Assembly: GCA_038258095.1 (NCBI GenBank)
Contig: JBBSQE010000104.1
Span: forward strand, 1-10,907
Length of the DNA: 10,907 nucleotides
Direction: 5' to 3'
DNA from: JBBSQE01 sp038258095
Lineage (GTDB): Bacteria; Actinomycetota; Thermoleophilia; Solirubrobacterales; 70-9
Positions within the stretch are counted from its first letter, which is position 1; each line of letters starts with the position of its first letter. The notes under the pieces were generated by a model. It did not search any database. It saw nothing but the letters and a program-made list of their open reading frames with translations, and was not told the origin of the DNA. The translations under genes and the position numbers were made by a program. Below are positions 6,209-10,907 of this stretch, one piece after another.

Positions 6209-6713
6209 CTCCCAGCAGGCTGCGACCGAACGGCCGGACGAGCCGGGTTCGGTGATCGTCAGGCCGGTCGTCGCGGACGATCTTGCCGGCCTTGACTCAC
6301 TCCTCGAATCGCTTGACTCAGAGTCGCGCTACATGCGCTGGTTCTCGCTCGGAACCGATGTACACCGAGCTGCTCTCTTGGCTGCCCATCCGACGACCGA
6401 CAGCGCAGTGGGGCTCGTCGCGCTGGCACCCGACGGCGAGTTGATCGGCCACGCCGCATCGATCGCCGTCGACGAAGCCAGAGCGGAAGTCTGCTTTGAG
6501 GTGGCTGCTCGCTGGCGGCACCTCGGGATCGCCGGACGGCTGCTCGGTGAGCTCGTCCTCCGGGCATCGGAGCGCGGGCTCGAGGTGCTCGTCGCCCAGG
6601 TCTTGATGGAGAACGCTGACATGCTCGCTGTCTTTCGCGAGTACGGGCCCTGCCAGGAGCATCAGGAGTGTGGCGCGATCGATCTGGAACTGCGAATCGG
6701 CCCTCGCCCCTGA
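6192..6713 (+). CDS. GNAT-family N-acetyltransferase
   Basis: The protein is 173 residues if started at the GTG at 6192, which overlaps the last 17 bases of the alcohol dehydrogenase pseudogene. A GTG at 6186 or 6252 is also possible, and none has a strong ribosome site. A short variable N-terminus leads into VIVRPVVADDLAGLDSLLESL and SRYMRWFS. The acetyl-CoA motif A region is RHLGIAGRLLGELVLRASERG (about 109-129). A C-terminal strand/helix follows (VLVAQVLMENADMLAVFREYG). The RPV..DD...L...L..LS.ESRYMRWF pattern resembles GNAT domains found alone or fused to ADP-forming acyl-CoA synthetases in actinobacteria, some of which acetylate acyl-CoA synthetases or universal stress proteins. The substrate is unproven. 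It ends eight bases before the convergent universal-stress stub. Confidence 0.85.
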   Translation: MSSFPDSQQAATERPDEPGSVIVRPVVADDLAGLDSLLESLDSESRYMRWFSLGTDVHRAALLAAHPTTDSAVGLVALAPDGELIGHAASIAVDEARAEVCFEVAARWRHLGIAGRLLGELVLRASERGLEVLVAQVLMENADMLAVFREYGPCQEHQECGAIDLELRIGPRP

Positions 6714-6720
6714 TCTCTGG

Positions 6721-6890
6721 TCACCCGGCGAGCCGCCACTCGGCGACTTCCTTGGACGGCGCGACCATCACAGTGCGGCCGGCATGCTCGACGACACCGT
6801 GAGACACACTCCCGAGAACGAACGAATCCGATTTGGCGATCCCCGTCCCGAGCCGGCCGGAGCCCAGCTCGAACAGCTCTACCGGGACTA
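6721..6890 (-). pseudogene. C-terminal stub of a universal stress protein
   Basis: About 50 codons match the end of a UspA domain: ELGSGRLGTGIAKSDSF, then the nucleotide-loop and final-strand pattern VLGSVSHGVVEHAGRTVMVAPS. It has its own stop at 6721-6723. Everything upstream of ELGSG is missing, because the frame runs directly into the end of the VIT-type gene with no start codon or N-terminal UspA sequence. A deletion that removed most of the gene and brought the stub next to the transporter explains it best. It is distinct from the intact universal stress gene at 4383. Confidence 0.75.
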
Positions 6891-7625
6891 GATAAGTGCT
6901 CCCGTGAGTGACCCGATGGCAGATGTGATCCCCATCGCGTTCGCCCCCCAACCGACTACGCGTCCTGCCGCCTTCAGCCGGGGCGCGCCGCCAAGCTGAG
7001 CTCCTAGCGCCCCGAGCGCCCCGAGAGCCCCGAGAGCCAGGATCGTCGAGACAACGCAAGCGAAACGCGGGTGCCACTGGGAGAAGCCGAGATCGCAGCG
7101 AGCGGAAGAGCCGCTCCGACCGTGAATGACAGAGCGGATGTCCAGGATGCCTGGAGCGGCTGTGCTCGTCGTTCCAGCCCGAGACCGAGCTCGTCCCGAG
7201 CATGCACGGCCAACCGGTCTCCCTTCGAGAGTTCAACCGCAACTTCCCGCGCCAGATCTCGCGACAAGCCTCGCTTCCGGTAGATCTGGGCCAGCTCGTC
7301 AACCTCACCTTCGGGATCCTCGGCCAGCTCGCGTCGCTCGAGCCGCAGGTCCGCGATTTCAGTGTCGCGCTGAGAGCTCACCGAGACGTACTCGCCTGCT
7401 GCCATCGACATAGCTCCGGCGACCAGGCCCGTTATCCCCGCGGTCAAATCACACCGGATGAAGACCCCGCGGCGGCGACACCGAGGACAGCCCTACGGTC
7501 GAGAGGATCCCGTCGTTCGCGCCGAGAACCGAGGCACGAAGCCAGCCGGCCCGATGGGATAGATGAATCGCAGGGTCGGCTTTGTAAGCCCGATGGACAA
7601 ACGGGAGAGGACCGGACCTCTTCAC
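6888..7625 (-). pseudogene. VIT1/CCC1-family iron/manganese transporter, broken by three frameshifts
   Basis: The reading is complete end to end only when three frames are joined. The N-terminus reads HLSHRAGWLRASVLGANDGILST, the family's first membrane helix. The frame changes near 7486-7489, where a G seems lost before VLGVAAAGSSSGVI. It changes again near 7446, where one base is lost before LTAGITGLVAGAMSMAAGEYVS, the second helix. The middle, QRDTEIADLRLERRELAEDP to QASWTSALSFTVGAALPL, is intact and carries the acidic metal-binding loop. A third change near 7053-7056 leads into VVSTILALGALGALGALGAQ and on to the end GSLTGALI at 6888. The likely original start is the GTG at 7623-7625, which gives about 245 residues, normal for the family. 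A TACACT on the minus strand (7686-7691) might be its -10 box. Confidence 0.85.
7002..7037. repeat. Four near-identical 9-base tandem units in the transporter pseudogene
   Basis: Four 9-base units run in tandem. The last two are identical (CCCGAGAGC), the next differs by one base (CCCGAGCGC), and the first is more diverged (TCCTAGCGC). On the minus strand they encode Ala-Leu-Gly repeated in a transmembrane helix. Such a run is prone to slippage. Confidence 0.8.
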
Positions 7626-7772
7626 CTCGGAGGCCGGAGCGTTGTGTCCTCAAGCGTCCTCTGTCGCTTTGGGCCCATGCTCCCGAGTGTAGGCGCGAAA
7701 GAGCCATCCGCACGAAGCATCAAGCGCTCGGCAGCGGCAGATCCTTCGACGTTCGGGGGGATGCTCTGGGCT

Positions 7773-8378
7773 CTACTGCGCGGGACTTGACTGCCCCGGG
7801 AGCAGCCGGTGACCGTCGACTACGGCAGCTGCAAGGTTGACCAGCTTCCGGTTGCTCACACGGGACTCGGTCCGCAGCATCGCGAATGCAGCGGCTTCAT
7901 CGATCGAGTGCCGCTCCATAAGGATTCCCTTCGCTCGCTCAGTCACCGCGCGACGCCCGAAAGCTCCTTCGAGGTCGTGGTACTCGGCGAAGCGGCGCAG
8001 GACGATGTCTATTGAGCTTTGCCAGTCCTCGACGTCGTCGTCGCTGATGTGAGCGAAAACACCTCGCTTCGATGCTTCCCTGATAAAGTCGGGATCCCGC
8101 GCGTGTAGCAGCACGATCACCGGGCATGCCGCCTCGCGCACGATCTTGTCGATCAGGTCGAGCGCGTGCTCGGGGTCATCACCGAGCCCCACCAAAGCAA
8201 CGTCCGGACGCTCCCTGACGGTGACGGGGCCCACGTCCTCAACATCGATCTCACGTGCGATCACCTCGTGGCCAAGGCCGACCACGATCGGTGCAACCAG
8301 TGCGAGCCGGTCCGTTCGTTCATTGGCGATCAGAACGCGCAGGTGCTCACCTTCGTGATGGCTCGAGTCCGTCTCCAC
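7773..8378 (-). CDS. ANTAR-domain response regulator with a degenerate receiver
   Basis: The protein is 201 residues. Residues 12-130 fold like a receiver (LRVLIANERTDRLALV, PDVALVGLGDDPEHAL, CPVIVLLHARDPDF, GVFAHISDDD). However, the position of the phosphoacceptor Asp in the DVALVGLG strand is Gly, and the usual late Lys is absent. It is therefore probably not controlled by ordinary phosphorylation. The ANTAR RNA-binding domain fills about 142-190 (RRAVTERAKGILMERHSIDE, AAAFAMLRTESRVSNRKL, VNLAAAVVDG). ANTAR proteins act on nascent RNA as antiterminators. The start is GTG at 8376-8378, with no Shine-Dalgarno and a TAGACT box eight bases upstream, which suggests a leaderless mRNA. It is divergent from DoxX. 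Confidence 0.9.
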   Translation of the reverse strand: METDSSHHEGEHLRVLIANERTDRLALVAPIVVGLGHEVIAREIDVEDVGPVTVRERPDVALVGLGDDPEHALDLIDKIVREAACPVIVLLHARDPDFIREASKRGVFAHISDDDVEDWQSSIDIVLRRFAEYHDLEGAFGRRAVTERAKGILMERHSIDEAAAFAMLRTESRVSNRKLVNLAAAVVDGHRLLPGQSSPAQ

Positions 8379-8386
8379 CGAGCGGG

Positions 8387-8392
8387 AGTCTA
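8387..8392 (-). promoter_or_regulatory. Probable -10 box for a leaderless ANTAR transcript
   Basis: The minus strand reads TAGACT here. Eight bases lie between it and the GTG start, a spacing at which transcription would begin at or next to the start codon, as is common in actinobacteria. No Shine-Dalgarno sequence is visible. No convincing -35 box is seen. Confidence 0.4.
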
Positions 8393-8437
8393 AACCGACA
8401 CCACATAGGACTGGCGCATCCGCTCGCTCCCCGAGGT

Positions 8438-8454
8438 ACCGACTATGATTCGGT
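8438..8454 (+). promoter_or_regulatory. Probable DoxX promoter -10 box inside a small palindrome
   Basis: TATGAT at 8444-8449 is close to the -10 consensus. It is bracketed by ACCGA (8438-8442) and TCGGT (8450-8454), a perfect 5-bp inverted repeat centred on the box. That layout would suit a repressor that covers the -10. No good -35 is seen. The predicted leader of the DoxX mRNA is about 110 bases. Confidence 0.4.
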
Positions 8455-8538
8455 TCAGGCTCGTCTCAACCCTCGGCGTGCATCAGTTACCCGGCCTCAA
8501 CCCCTGACCGGACCCAGCAGGTCGGCCTCAGTCGGTCG

Positions 8539-8562
8539 CCTGTACGCAAGTCGAGACAGGAG
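8539..8562 (+). promoter_or_regulatory. Ribosome-binding site of the DoxX gene, partly within a hairpin
   Basis: AGGAG (8558-8562) lies six bases before the ATG at 8569 and decides that start over the TTG at 8563. CCTGT (8539-8543) can pair with ACAGG (8556-8560), a 5-bp stem with a 12-base loop that covers part of the AGGAG. The stem is short and may be incidental. Confidence 0.5.
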
Positions 8563-8568
8563 TTGACG

Positions 8569-9177
8569 ATGAAAAAGCACGATTCCGAGGGACAGCCGTT
8601 GCTGATGAGCACGGGTGCAACAGACCCCGCACTCGGCCGGGCGACGCCAGCAAGCGCTCCCGCGCCGCCAGTCGCGGCAAATTCAGTGACCCGCGAGAAG
8701 GCTGCCCAATACGTATGGGCGGCGACCCGTATCGCCATGGGCTGGATATTTCTCTGGCCGTTCCTCGACAAGATGTTCGGACTCGGCCACGAGACAGCAT
8801 CGGGTGACGCCGTGATCCATGGCGGCAACCCAACCGACGGATTCCTCAGCGGCTCGGTCGGTCCGTTTTCGGGCTTCTACCACAGCATCGCCGGGACCGA
8901 CGTGGTGAACGTGCTGTTCATGACCGGCCTGATCGTGATCGCGGTTGGGCTGCTGCTCGGCGTCTTCATGCGATTCGCCTGCGGTGCGGCTGCGCTGATG
9001 GTGGTTCTCATGTGGAGCGCAAGCCTGCCACCCGCGAACGACATATTCCTGGACGACCACATCATTTACGCCCTGCTCCTGATCGGCCTTGCCCTTGTGG
9101 GGGCCGGCAGGACGCTTGGGCTCGGCCGCTGGTGGGAGAGCACGAAGCTCGTTCAGAGCAATCCGTGGCTCGGCTAG
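8569..9177 (+). CDS. DoxX-family membrane protein
   Basis: The protein is 202 residues. A polar, Ala/Pro-rich cytoplasmic N-terminus (1-45) has no signal peptide. Four hydrophobic segments follow at about 50-66 (WAATRIAMGWIFLWPFLDK), 112-134, 135-152 (FACGAAALMVVLMWSA) and 164-180 (HIIYALLLIGLALVGAG). The FLDKMFGLGHET stretch after TM1, and DDHIIYALLLIGLAL leading to GRTLGLGRWW near the end, are typical of DoxX-like proteins. The family covers the quinone-linked thiosulfate dehydrogenase subunit of archaea and many bacterial redox-stress membrane proteins of unsettled role, so no enzyme activity is claimed. The ATG at 8569 has AGGAG at good spacing. It is divergent from the ANTAR gene and is followed by a strong stem-loop. 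Confidence 0.88.
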   Translation: MKKHDSEGQPLLMSTGATDPALGRATPASAPAPPVAANSVTREKAAQYVWAATRIAMGWIFLWPFLDKMFGLGHETASGDAVIHGGNPTDGFLSGSVGPFSGFYHSIAGTDVVNVLFMTGLIVIAVGLLLGVFMRFACGAAALMVVLMWSASLPPANDIFLDDHIIYALLLIGLALVGAGRTLGLGRWWESTKLVQSNPWLG

Positions 9178-9190
9178 CCCGAACCGGATT

Positions 9191-9236
9191 GATGACCGTC
9201 GGCGGCCCGTGTGCGACGGGCCGCCGGTACGTCATC
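9191..9236. terminator. Strong bidirectional stem-loop after DoxX
   Basis: CGGCGGCCCG (9200-9209) pairs perfectly with CGGGCCGCCG (9217-9226) around a 7-base loop. GATGAC (9191-9196) and GTCATC (9231-9236) extend the stem beyond a small internal loop. It lies 13 bases after the DoxX stop and beyond the stop of the minus-strand SHOCT remnant, so it can serve both. The missing T-run is usual for high-GC actinobacterial terminators. Confidence 0.75.
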
Positions 9237-9279
9237 CGGCAACGAATCCGTTGATGCTCAAACCGTGCGGCTGCGCCGC

Positions 9280-9583
9280 TCAGGCCAGCAATTTCGCCTT
9301 TGCCCGGTCGAACTCCTCGGCCGATATCGCTCCGCTGTCCTTGAGCTGGCTCAGTTTGTGCAACTCATCGGTGGGGCTGGCCGCCTGGGCCTGTTCGCCG
9401 CACGTAGCTGTCGAATTCCTTCTTCGTGTCGACCTGCGCCTTGATCGCCCGGTCGCGCATCCCGTTGCCACGGACGATCAGGTAGAGCAGGACCCCGAAA
9501 AACGGGATGAAGATCCAAACAGCCTTCCCAATCCCCGAGAGCTCGTGGTCGCGAAACAGATCCGAGATGACCGAGATGAGAGG
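9280..9583 (-). pseudogene. PLD-N/SHOCT-like membrane protein, N-terminally truncated and frameshifted
   Basis: Two frames join to give a familiar small actinobacterial protein. The first frame reads LISVISDLFRDHELSGIGKA, VWIFIPFFGVLLYLIVRGNG (membrane helix) and MRDRAIKAQVDTKKEFDSYVR. Near 9394-9402 the frame changes, and the SHOCT domain follows: QAQAASPTDELHKLSQLKDS, then GAISAEEFDRAKAKLLA, ending at 9280. The first membrane helix and the start codon, expected before LISVISD, are missing; the homology stops almost exactly where the MerR gene ends (9586). An internal methionine at MRDRA could start only a short fragment before the frameshift. Function of the family is not settled. The gene is dead or at most expressed as a fragment. 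Confidence 0.8.
9562..9579. repeat. Perfect 9-base tandem duplication at the truncated end of the SHOCT remnant
   Basis: CCGAGATGA occurs twice head to tail (9562-9570 and 9571-9579). On the minus strand it encodes part of LISVISD. It sits next to the point where the homology of the remnant ends, close to the MerR stop codon. Confidence 0.8.
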
Positions 9584-9585
9584 CC

Positions 9586-10350
9586 TCAGGCTCGCGCGGC
9601 GCGCTGGCGCTCGAGCTCTGCGACGAGGAGCTTCGTGTGGAGGGCGGCGATGAGGTCCTTCAGCGGTTCCGCGCCCGCTTCGAGCATCTGCACCACCCGC
9701 TCCGGCTCGACCTCGACTGCCAGCCGGGTCATCACCACCTGAACCTCCTCGGCCACCAGCGCTTCCAGCGCCCGCTTGTAGCGCAGGGTGTCGTAGACGG
9801 TGAAGCCGATCTCCTCCTCGTAGCCGCCGGCGCGGAAGCGGCCGATCGCGGCGATGATCTGGACATCGGCCGGCGAGTAGCCGCGCGAGTTGGGACTGAG
9901 GACGTCGATGTCAGCGAGGCGGTCGAGGACCTCCTTCGGGACGCCGTAGCTCTCGCGGACCTCGGCGGCGCTGGTCCGCGTCGTGCGCTCGGGGCCGAGG
10001 GCGCGCTCGAGGATGCGGTCCTCCAGCTCGACCATCGCACGGGCCCGCTCGGGATCGGTGTCGAGCACCGACTTGATCGCCTTCAACGGCATGAAGCGCT
10101 CCTCCTGGAGCTGCTTGATGAGGCGGATCCGCTCGACGAACTCGGGCGGATAGTAGGCCATGTTGCGGCTGGTGCGGACCGGCTCGGGGAGCAGGCCCTC
10201 GCGCAGGTAGTGCTTGATCGTTCCCGCCGGCACGCCCGAGCGCTCCGCCAGCTCGCGCATGCGCAGCAGCGACTCGGCAACTGCCTCCGCTCCGTCGGCA
10301 CCCGCAGCGTCGCCATCCACCGCAGCGCCGTTCGACCCCGCCTCGCTCAT
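9586..10350 (-). CDS. MerR-family transcriptional regulator, with a second MerR-like helix-turn-helix segment
   Basis: The protein is 254 residues. After a polar, Ala/Gly/Asp-rich lead (1-28), a MerR DNA-binding domain spans about 29-98: MRELAERSGVPAGTIKHYLR, EGLLPEPVRTSRNMAYYPPE, FVERIRLIKQLQEERFMPLK. Around residues 130-170 a second MerR-like pattern appears (YGVPKEVLDRLADIDVLSPN, SRGYSPADVQIIAAIGRFRA). The C-terminal helices (about 180-254) have none of the conserved Cys clusters of metal-sensing MerR proteins, so a small organic or acyl effector is more likely. The ATG at 10348-10350 overlaps the stop of the CaiB/BaiF gene (ATGA), so translation is probably coupled. The pairing suggests that this regulator controls the acyl-CoA pathway of its neighbour, which is inference. 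The ATG is preferred over the internal M31 because of the overlap. Confidence 0.88.
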   Translation of the reverse strand: MSEAGSNGAAVDGDAAGADGAEAVAESLLRMRELAERSGVPAGTIKHYLREGLLPEPVRTSRNMAYYPPEFVERIRLIKQLQEERFMPLKAIKSVLDTDPERARAMVELEDRILERALGPERTTRTSAAEVRESYGVPKEVLDRLADIDVLSPNSRGYSPADVQIIAAIGRFRAGGYEEEIGFTVYDTLRYKRALEALVAEEVQVVMTRLAVEVEPERVVQMLEAGAEPLKDLIAALHTKLLVAELERQRAARA

Positions 10351-10907
10351 GCCAGGAACGATCCGCCGGCGTCGGCGCTCGGGCCGGCCACCGCGCCCGA
10401 GTCCTTCATCGCCGCGATCTCCTCGTCCGAGTAGCCGGCCGCGCAGAGGACCTCGTCGGTGTGCTCACCGAACGCCGGCGCCGGCAGGTCGGCACGCCCG
10501 GGCGTGCGGCTCATCTTCACCGGCACGCCGAGCATCCGCACCTTCCCGACCTCCGGCTGATCCATCTCGATGACCATGTCGCGCTCGCGCACGAGGTCGG
10601 AATCGAGTGCCTCGCCGAGGTTGAGGACGGGCTCGATGCAACAGTCGTTTGCATCGGCAAAGGCGGTCCACTCGTCCCGCGTGCGTGAACGGAAGACTTC
10701 GGCGACCTCGCGCCAGGCATCCGAGCCGGGCCGCTCGAACTGCTTCTCGATCAGGTCCGGGCGCTCGACGCCGTTACAGAACGCGGCCCAGAACTTCGGT
10801 TCGAGGGCGCCGCAGGTGATCCAGCCATCCGAGGCCTCGTAGGGCAGGTAGCAGAGCAGACCGCCGCTCAACTGCTCGGCGCCGCGTCTGGGGATCCTGC
10901 CGTCACA
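10347..10907 (-). CDS. CaiB/BaiF CoA-transferase family protein, alpha-methylacyl-CoA racemase-like, 5' end cut by the window
   Basis: The C-terminal 186 residues are present, and the frame stays open through the right edge. Recognisable stretches are PRRGAEQLSGGLLCYLPYEA, DGWITCGALEPKFWAAFCNG, RTRDEWTAFADANDCCIEPV and FGEHTDEVLCAAGYSDEEI. The LSGG...Y.....DG.....GALE.KFW block points to the alpha-methylacyl-CoA racemase (AMACR) branch rather than formyl- or carnitine-CoA transferases. Such enzymes epimerise 2-methylacyl-CoA esters in branched-chain lipid or sterol degradation. A TTG at 10869-10871 is in frame but lies inside the conserved domain and is not the start. The catalytic Asp lies in the missing N-terminal part. 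The gene overlaps MerR by ATGA and is upstream of it in the same operon. Confidence 0.88.
   Translation of the reverse strand, partial: CDGRIPRRGAEQLSGGLLCYLPYEASDGWITCGALEPKFWAAFCNGVERPDLIEKQFERPGSDAWREVAEVFRSRTRDEWTAFADANDCCIEPVLNLGEALDSDLVRERDMVIEMDQPEVGKVRMLGVPVKMSRTPGRADLPAPAFGEHTDEVLCAAGYSDEEIAAMKDSGAVAGPSADAGGSFLA

Noticed and set aside
8450..8568. ANTAR target (two hexaloop hairpins) in the DoxX leader
   Set aside because: I find no pair of stems with six-base loops carrying A at position 1 and G at position 4.
9637..10434. Long plus-strand open frame opposite MerR
   Set aside because: Antisense shadow; the minus strand has a clear MerR protein with an ATGA-coupled neighbour.
1..10907. 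CRISPR array, insertion sequence or transposase
   Set aside because: No regularly spaced repeats, no transposase motifs and no terminal inverted repeats were seen anywhere in the window.

Overview
The window is high-GC DNA, about three quarters G+C in the lines I counted by hand in the nitrilase gene and nearer 62-65% in parts of the middle. It uses many GTG and TTG starts and has stop/start overlaps, an ANTAR-type regulator, a tandem-domain universal stress protein and an actinobacterial-style holin-like membrane protein. This points to an actinobacterium. The protein flavour (DoxX, VIT, SHOCT, ANTAR with a degenerate receiver, alpha-methylacyl-CoA racemase-like enzyme) suggests something like Thermoleophilia/Solirubrobacterales, but that placement is inference.

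Layout. (1) Positions 1-1976, all minus strand: a nitrilase-superfamily amidohydrolase and a TetR regulator overlap by four bases. Two small membrane proteins follow (a 44-residue protein and a holin-like protein cut by the left edge). A perfect TetR-type operator lies upstream, next to a minus-strand -10 box. (2) Positions 2100-3985: an MscS-type mechanosensitive channel on the plus strand, with an unusual G-run/C-run/G-run leader, converges on an SDR oxidoreductase; their stop codons overlap. (3) Positions 4010-4380 contain no protein gene. They hold a stem-loop, a tRNA-like 3' half on the minus strand that I cannot fold into a complete tRNA, and an imperfect direct repeat. (4) Positions 4383-9583 form a stress-gene island: tandem universal stress protein, zinc alcohol dehydrogenase with three disruptions, GNAT acetyltransferase, a universal-stress-protein stub, a VIT/CCC1-type transporter with three frameshifts, an ANTAR regulator divergent from a DoxX membrane protein, a strong bidirectional stem-loop, and a broken PLD-N/SHOCT-like protein. 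(5) Positions 9586-10907, minus strand: an alpha-methylacyl-CoA racemase-like CaiB/BaiF enzyme (cut by the right edge) runs into a MerR regulator through an ATGA overlap.

How it fits together. The flanks look like ordinary, intact, compact chromosome: locally regulated amide or acyl-CoA metabolism, osmotic protection and an oxidoreductase. The middle looks like a stress, redox and metal-handling cluster that is being lost. Four of its eight recognisable protein genes are broken, and the lesions are best explained as small deletions. The intact survivors are the universal stress protein, the GNAT enzyme, the ANTAR regulator and DoxX. I see no transposase, integrase, rRNA operon or CRISPR array. 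No wholly new system is evident; the best leads are the MscS leader, the eroding island with a tRNA-like sequence at its edge, and the ANTAR/DoxX divergent pair.
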